Shown one piece after another: positions 12,762 through 26,365 of a stretch of 64,000 nt of DNA. This DNA is from Durusdinium trenchii (lineage: Eukaryota; Sar; Dinophyceae; Suessiales; Symbiodiniaceae): positions 304,299-368,298 of the forward strand of contig CAXAMN010027450.1 of assembly GCA_963970005.1 (NCBI GenBank), written 5' to 3'. Made by a program: the position numbers and the translations under genes. The notes under the pieces are model-generated. The model was not told the origin of the DNA and searched no databases. It saw nothing but the letters and a program-made list of their open reading frames with translations. Numbering within the stretch: the first letter of the stretch is position 1; the number at the start of each line of letters is the position of its first letter.

Positions 12762-15263
12762 CTGGTGGCAAAAGTAGACCAAGACCGTCCAATAGCTCTT
12801 TGAGTTTTTGAGCCAGGGGGGCACTTCTCTTTTGACGCACAGGGGTGCATGTTTGAGGCTGAAGTCGTCTCGCTGAAATCCTGCACCTCTGAGAACCATC
12901 CCCCAATCTTCCCCACTGAGGCTCACTGCAGCAGGAAGGAAAAATGGTTGACCAAAGGCCTGCACAGCATATGAGTGGCGGACCAATTCATTAGCTAACT
13001 GCCAAAACTCAAAGGGTTGGCCCCAGTTATCAGTGCTTTGGATGTTTACCTGGCACCAAATTTAATGAAAAGGGTATCGGTAGTAGGGTGGGCCACTATC
13101 GGTTGTAAAGAATCTTCCGTAATCTCAAAATGTTCTTGTAGATGTGATCACTCAACATGGTCCCTCACTGGCATCTTCGACTCGTTTCGTCGATAACCTC
13201 CCGCTTGAGACTTTCGTCGGCCTGCTGGCTAGAACGATCACAGTGATAAACCTCGATCAGGTGATCGTCCTGGCATGTCACGGCGCTTCCTGAATGATTG
13301 AAGGTAAGGATGCTGTCAGGATGCTGTCGGCGAGTAGGAAGGACATCCTTCTCAAAGGAAGGATATCTCTCATTCATCCACCGAATGGTTCAGAAGATTC
13401 TGTTGATTGTTTGTTCGATAAGATCGCCCCACCCCGCTGCTACTGTCATCCTTCGAGGCCTTTGAGGGGTTTTGCAAGGCAACTTTGGTCAGTTGAAGAG
13501 GGAAAAAAACACTCATAAAATTATTGGACACTGGGACTGCCAAATCTCCGTGAACATCGCTTCAAATGCAAGTACACTTCTTTTTATTGCAGGACATGTC
13601 TGTTTAAAGTTATCTCTTTGCAACGTTGGGAGAGCCTCACCGATGTCAGCATGTTTGTCAGGATGTTCCGATCGTCACAGCATTCTGATCACCCGTCACG
13701 ATCCGTGGGTAAAACGGCGGAACGAACGAAGAACATGGAACGACGCGCCGAGAACGCGTCGTTCAACGTGGCGGTGGTTCCGGAGACATGCTTTCCGTGT
13801 CGAGGTCTGCCTGTGTGAGGGATGGGGCAAAGGCCAAAAGACCTGAGTTGATCATAGTTGATCTATGAGCGACGCCGTTGTGAGCCTTTGTGATTGGGAT
13901 TTAGATCAATGAGAGACAGTCCTGCACCTATGCTAGGCCTGAGCCTATCGTGAACACTGCCCTCTTGAAAGGTCTTGGGCCAAATAAAAGTCCTGGAGCA
14001 CCTAAGGATAGCATCTGGTGGCAACCTGGGTCGCCTGTGCAAACGTCTGTTTGTAGGTTCGTTTTTGTTCAGCGCATGATCCAACTTGCAACACTGTCCA
14101 CGGTTCGGATTTGAATCTCAGTGCGGAGTATCCAACTCCAACGCCGGCCGCGCGCAGTCGTTTTGAAGGGAGCCAGCCGCACGCTCGACGCTCTCCACAA
14201 AAACAAATAACAAACTATAACTGCACCTGTATTGTATACACTTCAAGGCAAGCTGCATCATCCAATCCCATCCCCCAGCTCCAGCCAGCCCATGCCTCGA
14301 CTCGGATTGCATGATACAGAATATTAAGCTTAGCCGAGCATTGAAGGTTCCGGAGCAAATCCGTAGTCCTTGCGCTGGCGATCCAGGGACCCGGCAAATT
14401 CCGGATCGGGCAGGGCTGGGGGGATACCTAGCACCCCACAGATCGTGATTAATCAATTCTATATTAATCATGTAGATGTTGGTTATACTTGAGAGAGGAG
14501 GGGGTGAACGAAAGGTAGCAGGCAATCACAAGTAACCCTGGTAGAAGTCCATGACGGCGTGAACCGGCGCAGGGGAGTTTTGATCCAGGGGGGCCCCCGA
14601 CGAACAGAATCATCTCTTACAGGACCAAACTCAATGCACAATCCCAACTCCAGATTGTAATACATTTTTGCTAAGCAAGGAGAACTCAGGTAGCTCAAGC
14701 TACCTTTTGGTTATAATGGTTCTATAAGTGTCTTGGGATTGAAATGAGTATACAGTGAAGGTAATTACCCAGTCGAAAGGCAAAAGTCACCAGGCAGGAA
14801 TACATCAACAAGGTTCGATCTCCTTCCCAGTTTGCAGCCTTCTCCAAAGAAGCAATTGCCAAAGGTTGCTTCGCATGTGGTGACACTCGATCTGAGATGT
14901 AGAAATTTGGAGGTGAATCCTGCATGAAATCAAACATGTTCCATGGAGATTTTCCCATGTCCAAAGACATGGAACATGGATTTTTCCACGCATCCGAAGA
15001 CATGAGTCGCTCCTTCTGATCCCTTGTTTTGGGCGTGTCGTTCTGCTGCAGACGGTGCTGCGCCTGTAGAGCGTCGCAAGGCCATCGATGACTTCCATCG
15101 CTCGAAGAGGTCCCGAGATCTTCCACTCCTCGGTGCGAGGCGGGCCATGCGGGCCATCCCGGATGGATCATACTGGAAGATATGTGACAAGTGTGAAACC
15201 TCAGTTCGTGGTCCCAAAACGACACCTTTTGCCTGTAGATCCTGTGCTTTTTCATGGGAACAG

Positions 15264-15690
15264 TTTTAATCTTTATGCTGGGTCTTCTTTTTATGCCGGA
15301 GGCTGTTTTGTTATGCAGACGGGTATCTTTTTTTTTATGCTGGCTCTTTTTTATGCTGGGGGTCCTCTTTCAATGCGGCCGATGGTGTTTTTTTTTGTTG
15401 GTGATGCTTTTTCTCCTCCTCATCTTCCTCCTCTTCCGGGAGGCAAGGGCGCTCCTTCCTCTTCCTCCCTTCTTTTTGCGGGGGACTGGTTGCGGACGAC
15501 GGACGGTTCCTTTTTATCTATGCGGACGGTTCCTTTATGTTGGGGGTTCTCTTCTTCTGCGGAGGGTGTTTTTAAATGCTGGTGATGTTGTTTCTTCCTC
15601 TTCTTCCTTTTGCAGGAGGCTGGAGGGCTTTTTTTCTATGCGGACAAGTGTTTATGTATCTCTCTTTGTCCTCTTCTTCTTCTTCTTCCT
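15264..15690. repeat. Degenerate T-rich repeat tract
   Basis: Irregular repetition of TTTTTATGCTGGG and TTTATGCGGACGG words mixed with CTTCCTC blocks over about 0.43 kb. It gives leucine/phenylalanine-rich spurious ORFs on the plus strand. Confidence 0.75.
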
Positions 15691-16754
15691 CCGTTTCATA
15701 TTTAAAACAAGATTGCACCAAAACCACACCTGGCCGTCTATCCGCATATAAATAAACCATCCACATTAAAGACAATACCCAGCCCGTTTCTCATCCTTAC
15801 CATTGGAATTTTGGCCAAAGTCACTCTCCAAGCTTATTCAAACAGAACAGTCTACCACGGCTCATCACTGTTCAGCTGCCCTGACCATGGCGAAAGCCAC
15901 ACCGCTAGGCGTCAAAACTGGCTGGATCTTTGGTGCAACAGCGGTCAGCAGATCCTCACGGTGGAAAAGCCGCCCAGCGGTCACATCGATGCAAATGAGT
16001 GGTTTGTATGGTAAAGCTAGGATCTTGGGTCTAAATCCAAAGTGTTTATGGAATCTTCCTGGCTTTATGATATAGTGGGTACCTTTTCAGTAGGAAAATT
16101 ACTGGCTTAGCAGCCAATAAAGCCAATAGAAAGTGACAATTTCTTGAGCACGAGGCGTTTCACTGGAAAAAAAAACTCATGAATACTCAGCTGAGTACAT
16201 TGAGAATCTGAATCATGGCAAGAGTCAACCGCATGATTGTGAATCACCGCACCAAGTTCAAATGATGCTAAACTATGCTAAAACACACTCACACATGATA
16301 CTGTAGTAGTTGTATAATATAATTAGTAGTACCTGAAAGAAATAGAGGTACTTTCCCTCCGTCGGGGGTGAGCCAGGGCATGATGCACAAAGACAAGACT
16401 TCTCCAAGACTGAGGACACCTGAGATTGCTGGACAGCGCTTTCCCTTGGTTGGCGGTTTTGACAAGGCGTCCGACATGATACTCGTTGAAGCACTGACAA
16501 TGTCGATTTACTTGTCCAGTGCCCAGTTAGTTAGCTCTGGCACGTTGCCTCTGCAGTTCTACGGGGATAAGACTTGCCCACCACTCCTAAAAAAAGAATA
16601 GGCGTGCATCCAAGCGATCCAAGTCTATTTGTTGGCTTGTGTCGGACTTTTGCTGACATTCCAAGAGCTGGCCGATGCCACACACCATGATTTATGAAGA
16701 ACTCCGGTCCTGCACGGTGCTGTTGAAGTTCAGAATGCACATGGCGCTGCCAAC

Positions 16755-16812
16755 CTGCCACCGTTCGTCCAAAACGCCATGGGGCGACCGAAATCACGAG
16801 CAGCTGGCATCC
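16755..16812 (-). CDS. Predicted exon, unknown protein (chain B, 7)
   Basis: Acceptor gacgcag|G, donor GCAG|GTTGGC. Reads GCQLLVISVAPWRFGRTVA. Phase-compatible with neighbours in the chain. Confidence 0.38.
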
Positions 16813-18383
16813 CTGCGTCCCAGCATCTTCTGACTGCGCTTCCAACGGGGAGACGGATGGACTCGGGTACCTAGAAATATCTAGCTGCTCATTCTCCGAG
16901 CTGCTCATGGAGGTACATCACCTCTGGGAGTGCTCTCCGTAAGTTAAATACTAAAAAACAACTACCTGAGATGGAAACAAGTTCCTCCAACCACCTGCTG
17001 TCAACAAACGACAGAAGCATCTCCTGATGTCGACCTGTCAGCGAAACACCTGGAACATGTCGAGCATCTCCTGCACTCTGAGCTGCTGTACCTCTAATAA
17101 TACATCGAGCTGACTTCTGCCCAAACTACCAAGCCAAGCTCCATCCCACCTTCATGTCACCCATCCCTGTCAGATTCGGGTTTGTCTTTTCTCGTTTTTC
17201 CCGCCTCCCGCACCGCTGAGTCGAAGAAGCGTACGCCAAAGGCCCAATTGGGATCACAGCCATCCGCGCCTCGCGACGCGACGCGACCGTGGTGACGCGG
17301 AGTAGAGCTGCAAGACGCGAAACCACGGAAGTTGCTTTCGCGTATGCCTTCTGAGCGCTCGCTGTCCTTTCTTCTTTCCTTATCTTTCCTTTACTTCTAT
17401 GATTCGAGCAAGAAAGGACAGTGACGTACTATGACTATGAACTGTTTCACTTTCAAGATCTCTCAATGCTTCAGAACAAGCAAATGATGATATTTTACTC
17501 CAAAGACTCCCCATAGGGCATAGACGCAGTCCGTGCCTGCCTGCGGCTGGGTGGGTACTGGAACGCCAAGTGGCTTGTTATGGAATGGCTGAAACGAGTC
17601 ACCCCATAATATGCCACCACAGCTCTAGAGTGGCAAATGGGTTCCGTCTCATTCAACTCTTGTTAAATGTGGATTCTACTCTGATGTTTTCTGCTCGGGA
17701 CCTGAAAATACTCTTGACCGGCCTGGTCGGAACGGCATCTCCACCACATGTACGCTGAGAGGCTTTTTGCCTGCCACACACCATGTGCCAGCGGGGGTGT
17801 TTTCCTAGAAAGAACTTAGATTTGTGTATATAGTGTAGCCCACCTAAATGTTGAACAGTCATCCTTGCAAATAATAGCAATGTGCCAAGAGTTCTATAGG
17901 AAAAGCACATTATTACTTATTTGTTATTCTATCAAGCAAGGTAACTGATAATTGACACAGGATGAACGAGTGTCGCAATTTAAATCACTTCAAGTGGACT
18001 TGGACTCGCGTGTGGAACCAATAGAACCCGAGTCATAACACATGATGTGCTGTGGCTCGCTTGGGATGTCCGCTTTGTTACGGCATCTACAACGATATCT
18101 GATATATACCTCTTGCTTCCAAAACCTGGAAGCTTCTACAGCCCGCCTGCCGATGCTGGTACATATGGCGCATGGCGCTGCATCTCCTTCAGCTGTCAAA
18201 AAGATGCAAAGCATCAGTTCAATACACCCCCTTGCAAACTAGCTGCTAGACCACGAGTTCAACACTGGCTGCAGATGGTCAGATGGTTCGTCGCAAAAAG
18301 TCCCAGAAGCCTTCGGTCTCCGACGAAGCCTTTTTTTACCTGTTTCAACAGCCCTGGGCCCTGGCGACTCGTTTTCCGGACAC

Positions 18384-18454
18384 CTCCGTCAGCTTCCGTT
18401 CCCGACGCCCCGTTCCTTCAACGTCTGACGCTGTGGATGTGTCGGCAGCGGTTC
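18384..18454 (-). CDS. Predicted exon, unknown protein (chain B, 6)
   Basis: Acceptor cgcccag|G, donor GAG|GTGTCC. The only frame that stays open to the donor reads TAADTSTASDVEGTGRRERK then LTE, a hydrophilic linker-like piece. Confidence 0.42.
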
Positions 18455-20172
18455 CTGGGCGGACCAAAACCGTGCCCAAAACCCACGAAACGACGGGGCT
18501 CCTCCACTCAAACATGTGGGTCATTTCTCAGGGGGGAAAACGACGTCCTTGCGCAAGTCCCAAACGAAAGAACGCAAAAACTCGGCTGTTCTTGTCTGGT
18601 TCTTAGCGCTTGCGTGTCACGAACATTGAAGTTTTCAAGTCCTAACGAAAGGGGGAATATGCAGGAGTCCTTAGGTATCCTATTCTCAGCATCACTGGAT
18701 GGCGAATACCTCGTTGAGAAAGGGCCCAAAGGTCTCACATGTAGCAACAAAACGTCCCCACTTGTCAGTGGACCTATAGTATAATCTGACAATCATCTGA
18801 TAAATCCGCGGCATATTTACGCGCGGGAATAGCGAACAAATCTTGCTCACTGCACGAAAATGCTGAGATTTGGCGTAAATCGTGCCAGTTCACGTTGACG
18901 TCGGATGGTCATGGTTACAATGCAGTTAGCGCCTGAGGGGCTGTCTTGTGGCGTAGAATGGAGGTCTGATCTCCAGAACGGTTCTTTGACATTCTTTTGC
19001 GCCTTCCGCGTTTCTTTAGAGCTTTACGACTAGGCAGAGCCAAATGCAAGATACCTTCTGTACCAGTACCAATGCAGAGGAAGTGTCATCTCCGTTGGAC
19101 GGCGACGATTGGAAGAACCTGAGTTGCGAGGCGTGCGGACGACACAGTGCCAAACCAAGCTGTGTCCCAAGGATGTGGAAATGCTCGACCTTCCCCATCA
19201 GCGGTTGAATATGGCAAGTGTCAACTCATCTTACTGATTTGGAAATTCTCCGCTCAGGATCCAGAATGACAAGTCTTACGAACAGCTCTCCAAAAAGCAG
19301 CCAGCTGCCTCTCAAACATGAACATGGCCGTGGGCAAGCCCTTCCTGCTGAGAAAACATTGTATGTATATCATGGTATCCTCATGTTGTCTTTTCCAACA
19401 ACACCTCCTCAAGTCAGTCTGTCATGTCAAGATATGTCAAGCCTCCCAAGCGGAACGGTTTCTACCTTCCATTTTCCCAGAACCGCTCGGTGCTACGGTG
19501 ACCACTCGGAGAGTCACCCATCCATACGAACCACTTTTTGGATCTCACTCAAACCGTAGAGACTCCCACCACACCTTCTCAGAAATGGTGAAGTTTCAAT
19601 GAGGAGGAGGATTTTGGAAGGCAACCAGACACAGGCTCATCTGGCTCCTTTTCTGTGTCCCTGGCCACAAAAAGGTCTCCTTCTCAGGAGCTGGTGAAGC
19701 CAGGGTCCTTGAAGGCCACAAAGACCACGAATGACTAGCATATTGAAAGACATGGAGGAACTAATTTTGTTGAGAAACAACATGGAGCCGGAGCGACGTT
19801 GCTTGGGCGGAAAGTATGCGTGTTCCTTTCAATGCCTTTGTTCAGATTAGCTTTTCAATGCAAGGGTGTCCCTTCCAAACATGACAGCCATACTACGTAT
19901 AGTAGATTTCGGTCAAATTGAACAGTTCTAGACAGTACAGCATGATACAGCAACCCTTGTAGGAAGTTCCAAGCAAATAGAATCAACACGCATGCGCTGA
20001 GTGAACACGGCCCTTCTCCAACAAAGAGTTCCTCAGCGATGTATCCCGCATACATAGTACAAAAGAAACCTCTATGGACTCTATGGACCTCTGACCATCC
20101 GAAAGCATCATTGGTCAAATCTTGGTCTTACACATGCAAATATCCGTTTGCATCTATACACATTGAATTTCT

Positions 20173-20200
20173 GCGACTGCGCCTTTCTTGGCGCAGTCGC
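20173..20200. repeat. Perfect 11-bp hairpin
   Basis: Stem GCGACTGCGCC/GGCGCAGTCGC with loop TTTCTT. No feature next to it explains it; it is not followed by a T run. Confidence 0.75.
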
Positions 20201-20710
20201 CCTCAGTCCCCGACGCCACATTCCTCAGGTTGAACGCTTCTGCAATGACGCCTCCGCATCTTCGATTCGGCGAACAGCTGCGAGGTCAGCACACCAGGTC
20301 AGCACGTCCCAAAACGGATCAGCGAACTGTGTGCTGAGCGAAAAAAATGAAGACGAGCGACCTTGGAGTGTAGAGTGTGTTTACTCTTCACTTGGTGAAC
20401 TGTCTTGTCATTACTAATAGACAAAATGTATAATTCTACGGATATGCCGCAGTTGTTGACTGTTCGAATCATCATTTTAACTTGCACTATATCTTAGGCT
20501 TGACAAACCTTTCCTGACAAGAATAGAGTCCAATAATATCCCCATCTTCAGGTGATCTTGACCTGCAACCAACCAGTGACAAAAGCAGTACGTACCTAAG
20601 CAAGCACCGGTACCAACACTCACAAAAAAGTACGTGGCCTACCACATGGTTGTGAGACCAGCGAAGATCCATGTGGAGCTCCTCAGAGGAAGGGTGAGCG
20701 TGCCGCTCAC

Positions 20711-20823
20711 GTACACGCGTGCGGTTTGTTCCTCTGTGGGCCATAGCAGCTCTCAAAATGAGAGGATCCATACGCTGCTCATCGACTTCTACATGTCTTA
20801 TTCCTAGGCTTCTGATAGCGCCC
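20711..20823 (-). CDS. Predicted exon, unknown protein (chain B, 5)
   Basis: Acceptor tgcacag|G, donor C|GTGAGC. Reads GAIRSLGIRHVEVDEQRMDP then LILRAAMAHRGTNRTRV. Entry phase fits the exon at 24843-24892, though the 4-kb gap may hide others. Confidence 0.45.
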
Positions 20824-22045
20824 CTGTGCAAGAGCCACATGGTGTGAGTGAGGGTCGACCCTCTAGATGCCCCTCCTTTCAGCTTCTGTGCGGAACATGA
20901 AACGAAGCGGTGGTGGAATTTGGTGTTCTCGAGGGGCGATTTCGGACCGACAGCGGCAAGAGAGCGTGCTGATCTGACTCTGACCTCTGTTGGACCTTCT
21001 TTTTTTGGGGTTAATGGTTTTTGATGGTTTTTGTATTGGCATATTTTTGCAGAATGGAAAGATATGGAAACCAAGGGTATCCAAATGTATCTAACGATAC
21101 ATTATCATACATTATCTACCAAAAGTGCATAACTTCACAAAGGAGTGTGACCGCCTTGCATGCGGTTGCAGTTCTTGACTGAATAGGTATTATATGGTAT
21201 TATAATAAAGCAGCAGAAAAGGACCACAAAGGAGCGGGTCTGGCCCTGGCGGACCCTTTACGCTCAGGTTGAGAACATCTCAACGTGGATTGCGTCAGAT
21301 CCTGTAACCGAACTTCGGATCGTCGTATCCACGCCGTGGTGTCCTTGGTCTCAGCGCGAGTGAAGACTGCTGGACTCTTTGCCAATGCAACGTCCTGCCA
21401 TCTGAAAGATGCAAAGCAACCAAAAACATCCAAAAACACCGTTTTTGCCGATGCACTGCGATGGGGAAGTGTCGGAGCAAAACATGGCGGCGTGTTCTAC
21501 ATATGAAACATCTGAAGCTAAAACAGTGAAATACTTGGCGTACTCATACTCCATCTTACTCCCCATTCTTGGTACACCTCGTGCATGTGATTTCAGTCCA
21601 AATGCGACCGAAGGCAGCCCTGTTTCACTTCAACCCCCCAAAACAAACAGGTTGTCGTCCCAACGACACAGTTTCCAGATCTTCCAGTCTTTCAAGAGAA
21701 GGTACCACAAGGTACAACAGCTGGCTCCACTATTCTTTTTTCCAACGCTACTTACTACTCCTTACTATTCCCTAGTACTCCTTACTCAGTACTCAGTACT
21801 CGACCTCCCCTTTCCATCTCCATCTCCTCTGGTTTCTCTTCTCGTAGACCGTCCTGCCGTGAACGCGGAGCGTGTGGTCGTGTCGTCGCCGTTCGTCCGG
21901 TCGCATCGGTCGCATCGGCTTCGGCATCGGTGATCGGCTTCGCCAAGGAGTTCACCGAAGCGTCGAAAACCGGTTTGTGGCGACTAACCCACCCTACTCG
22001 AGACCACTCCCCCCCCGTGGCTAAGAAGCTACGCAAGAAGGTTGG

Positions 22046-22096
22046 ACCATCGCAAGTAGGTTGGAGGCCATTGCTACTAGTACTAGTTAGCTAGCG
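22046..22096. repeat. CTACTAG-family repeat
   Basis: One TTGGAGGCCATTGCTACTAG unit with a short TAGTTAGCTAGCG extension. Confidence 0.7.
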
Positions 22097-22582
22097 TGGG
22101 GTGCTTGCGCCTCGGACTCCCAATCCTCCAGGTGCCTGTCGCCCTGAACAGGTGCGCCCAAAACGGTCGGTCCTGTGCTGTTGAAGGCCTCAGATGATCG
22201 GGGATGCTACTCTCCCTCCAAACATCAAGGTGGACAGAAACCCTGGTCTGAAAAGGAAAGAAGGGTTTCAATTTGCCATTCCCAGGTCCATGTTACTTGG
22301 ATGGAGGGCAAGTGTTCTGAGGTGTTGATTACAAGGAGGCAATGGTTCGAGGCTATTCTGGGTCATCAGCCCAGAATTCTTGGGCAAAAGTGGAAGGATG
22401 TTGACGGGGGTTCTCAGAAGGTAGGGAGGAGCTGAAGCCTGCTCTATGCACAGGCGACTCAGCAAACATGCACATCCTCATTTCTGTGGGACGGACAATT
22501 TCAACCATTAATTGTATGATATAGTCAAACTATGTCTAATTATATATATAGAGATGTCGAATTATATACTGAACAGTGGACT

Positions 22583-22613
22583 TTGCTCCTAGTAGCTTCT
22601 AGCTACTAGTACC
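22583..22613. repeat. CTACTAG-family repeat, short
   Basis: GCTCCTAGTAGCTTCTAGCT followed by ACTAGTA. Confidence 0.65.
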
Positions 22614-24842
22614 CTTGTTATGAATCTCCAGTTTGCCTTCGAAACTTCACAAGCGGCCAAGCTTAGCCTGTTGCTTTGCGCCTGTCTGACAGCACAACCA
22701 GTGTCGCCGGAACGAGGCCGCCGCCGATAAGGTCCCCAATGGCCGTTCATCACCACGCCATCGATGCACAGGGGCTGGCAGGATCAGGGTGTTCTACAAG
22801 TGACCGACCAGTCAGACCAGTCGTCAGCCAGTGTGGTGGATACCAAGTGAAAACGCAGCAAAGATTGAACACCGAAAGGCGAAAGGCACATCTCTCCTCT
22901 GAGAAGTGTATGCTTTCTACAATGCTATGCTTGTTGAAGTATTTTGTATGAATGTATCGATATCAAAGAAACAGACATTTGAACCAAGATTGGGTTCTGC
23001 CATCTTCCCGAGCCAGGCCTGTTTACTGTCCATTAAAGTCACCTGCACATCAATGGCATTCAGCTGATGCTCCTGGCATCGCATGTGGAGGGAAGTCTTC
23101 ACACAGTTGACCAAGGCTGAACTGCCATCATCCGATCCGTTCATGTCTCTGATGACGCCCATGGAAGAACTCAGAAACAAGGGGCGCGGATCAAACATAT
23201 TTTTGCAGATATGTCACGTGCTAAGACTCTAGTCCTCCTTCTGAATTTGGGAGTTTCGGATTTCTTTGTTGGAATTTGATCATGGACAATTCCTGGAGGT
23301 CTAAAAACACATCTGACGTGAAATGTTTGGCTGTCGAAAGAACTGGGTCTCGTAGGCTCAGGGATTTGCTCAATTCATGAGATCAGTTTCAGTTTCAGAA
23401 AAGACACTCTCCAAAACAAGCCAGAGTTGCCGCCAAATCTGACACGTTGTTCACCGGATAGGTCGGAGCCACCTCGAGAATCTATGGTGCCAGTGTAAGA
23501 AAGAGTCTTTTAGGCATCGATGACAGAGAGGGATTGATTACGCTTCATTGGGTGACATCACATGTTGCTCTCGTGCAGTTGTTAGAAAGTAACAAAATGT
23601 CACCCCATCCCATTTTTGTTGCAAGCAAACACACTCTCAGTTTTACCTTCTCCAAAAAGTTTGTGGTGTATGTTTACATATCCTTTCGTATCCTCATTCT
23701 CGGTCAAGACCTCCTGTTTTCGTATTCCGTTGTTGCAACGGCCTGGCCCGCACGCACCAGTTCGGCCTTGGCCGGGAGAGATGAACATTGAAAGACCACG
23801 GTCCCCTTTGAAGCCAAGGTCTCAGAATTCGAAAACCGTTCAAAACCATTCAAAACCAACATCCAACTTCTGACATCTTCTTACTAACCCGGAAGACGGA
23901 GTCGTTTTTCAGTGCGACCAAACATTTGCACCTGCCCCATGCGAACGCTTGCTCACTGGAGGCGACACACAAACATTGACCAAAGCCAAACCAAGCGGAT
24001 AGACAGTGCGTACCAAGCGGACAAGACGAGGCCACACGAATTTCCAGGGTTTTTGCAGTGGAATTCCGTTTCGCGGATTTTAAAGGATGAAATGAGCTCA
24101 CTGGTTGTCTTTGGGCGGCCCAAGCGATTTCGCAACCAAAACAACAAACGTCAGTCAAACAGAGAAAAAACACGGCCACACCTTCACCCCAAACATGACG
24201 CCATGCTGCCGCCAGCACTGAAAAATCTACGACCCAACACCCCAAAGGATTGCTGCTGAACGACCCCCCAAAAAACGACACCAACATGAGGGCCCAGTGG
24301 GTGCTTTCGGCCTACGTCTTGTCTCGGAGTCAGTGGGAGTCATTGCTCCGCCGTGCCAATGAGACAAGCCGTGCCAAACAGCAGCCGTGCCACTGCACCA
24401 GAGAGGCGACGCGAGGCAACAAGGTCTCGGGTGTAGTAGAAGGGAACCAAGAATAGTAGAAACACAGTTAGCATCAATTAGGCAATGGCAAAGATCTTTT
24501 GCACGGTCATCTTGAATGAAAACATCTCCAACCAACCAGTCCTAAAAATGACTTCTTCATCGGATTTTGGCGGGTTTCATAACATCATGATTTCATCTTC
24601 GTTCTCCAAACCGCCACCGCTACCGTCACCGGCCTCCGTCGTGAGCTCGGGCGCTGAGTTCTGCTGCCACACCACGACGTCTCCGCACCTCGGCCGTCCG
24701 AGCGACCGACCCTGTGCCGTGGAGGCCGGTGCTCCGACTGGACCCGTGTTGTTTTGGTCTTTTAAGGTGCAAAAGGAACAGCCAGGAACAACACGGTGCC
24801 AGTCATTCACATTGGTGTTCGCATTGAAAATTCCACCAAGAC

Positions 24843-24892
24843 AGTTGCTGCTTGGAATGTTCCAGGATCTCTTCAGCAGTCTTCTTCGGTGC
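24843..24892 (-). CDS. Predicted exon, unknown protein (chain B, 4)
   Basis: Acceptor gaccag|G, exit drawn at ACT|GTCTTG. Reads APKKTAEEILEHSKQQ, a likely helix. The 57-nt gap to the previous exon would be a very short intron. Confidence 0.42.
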
Positions 24893-24949
24893 CTGGTCAT
24901 TCCTACTTAAGACCGTCAGCCCTTCACCTGGTCGCCTCCTAAGCCTCAC

Positions 24950-25034
24950 CCCATCGGACGATCCCATTGGTCCAGGCGGCCAGAGCCGCTCGCTCTTTGG
25001 AGACTTCTTGGCAGTTCGCATCTGCATTTCGCGC
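24950..25034 (-). CDS. Predicted exon, unknown protein (chain B, 3)
   Basis: Acceptor gttttcag|G, donor GGG|GTGAGG. In the phase set by the previous exon it reads REMQMRTAKKSPKSERLW. All three frames are open, so the phase link decides the frame. Confidence 0.48.
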
Positions 25035-25418
25035 CTGAAAACATCAACGCTGACGGAACCAAGAAAGAGCCATGCCACCAATGGCCGCCCATGGCCTACT
25101 TTATGCCACTTACATTTCAGAAATTTCAGAACCATGATTGTCAGATCCATCCAGCTTCGGCTCATATGCTCAGGCTCCAGCTCTGAATACTCTTCCCAAC
25201 ATTCCCAGCTGAGCAAAGGATCCTGCAAGGTGGAAATTCGTTGCGAAGTAGTCAACACCTCTAACCAAAAAACTTAAACATCTCCTCAGGTTTATCATGC
25301 TTGGATTTTCCCCAGAAGGAGGTTGGACATCTAGAGATCCTTGCGTGACCACGGCACCTGGTCTCTGGGAAGGGTCTTGACCCGACCTGCTACACTGAAG
25401 ATCCGATCAGCCACCGAC

Positions 25419-25513
25419 CTCCGAACGCCCCGTCGCTCCTCGCCACTGTCTTTCTTCATGTTGGGCGGCAGGGGAGCCACCTGTGCACGGTGAACACCCG
25501 ACGCCCGGTGAAC
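25419..25513 (-). CDS. Predicted exon, unknown protein (chain B, 2)
   Basis: Acceptor ggtcacag|G, donor CGGAG|GTCGGT. Reads VHRASGVHRAQVAPLPPNMK then KDSGEERRGVR. Phase 0 entry and phase 2 exit fit the exons on both sides. Confidence 0.5.
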
Positions 25514-26190
25514 CTGTGACCGGAAACGACCTGTTAGACCTGGAGCGACCAGATCTATATACGTCAAGAGCGACCTGTATAATCCCAACAAACAAAACCA
25601 CATTCACAAAAGGAACGTAGTTTAATATAGATGTCGATTAATTATCCGATAGTATGTATTAAAGTTTCTTAAATCGTGCGATAGTCATCTGCATGTTGCT
25701 TGCTTGGGAGCATTCCTGCGTAGCGGGTGAATTGAAGAACCGTTTGACTTCAAGCAGGAAAACCTCTCCTTTCGACGCAGTCCTCAACGTGATCACCCTA
25801 CATCATGTGACCATCAAGACCTCGGTCGGTCGGTTTCCCTGCAAAACAATCTCCGAAACAGGGAAGAAAACATTAACAAAGTGAGGAATAAACTCTTTCT
25901 CCTCCATGAGGACAGCGGAACTGGGGAGCCGGACTCGAACCCCCCCACCCAACTGCACGAACCCTCAACGAACCGTCAACCCTGGGGAAAACCAAGGAAC
26001 GCACCAGTACTTTGAAATTCCCCGCATGCATGTCATTGGTATAGCAACAGCAACAAGGTGCTCGTCCAGCCGTCCAGGATACAAAAGAACTAACATGCTA
26101 TTGGTTGAGGAAATTCATTACTTCGGTCGTTCCTCATGTTGACACACGCATCTTCAGGTCTGAGGAAAGGACCGGACAAGCTTGAAAACT

Positions 26191-26301
26191 GTTCCTAGTA
26201 GCTTATTACATAAGTTATATATATTTTGTGTTTCTAATAGCTTCTTGTTACTACTAGTAAGGCCCTTGTTACTAGTAGCGATTCACTTGTTCCTAGTACA
26301 A
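26191..26301. repeat. CTACTAG-family repeat
   Basis: Several units of TTCCTAGTAGC and TTACTACTAGTAAGGCCC around an AT-rich break. Confidence 0.75.
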
Positions 26302-26365
26302 CCTTGAAAATCATGCAGTTTCTTCAGACATGGATAGTCTCATCCTGCACAGCACACCAGGTCAC

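Noticed and set aside
15024-15269. Plus-strand ORF with CX2C...CX2C, resembling a zinc ribbon
   Set aside because: The other strand has a splice acceptor (cttccag) and an equally open frame (YDPSGMARMARLAPRSG), and all supported host exons are on the minus strand; evidence was too weak to call either.
18047-18784. 245-codon plus-strand ORF
   Set aside because: Random composition, crosses a better minus-strand exon candidate at 18384-18454, no family likeness.
25920-25950. GGGTTCGAGTCC-like tRNA T-arm on the minus strand
   Set aside because: T-stem pairs poorly and no matching acceptor stem, anticodon arm or D-arm was found within 100 nt.
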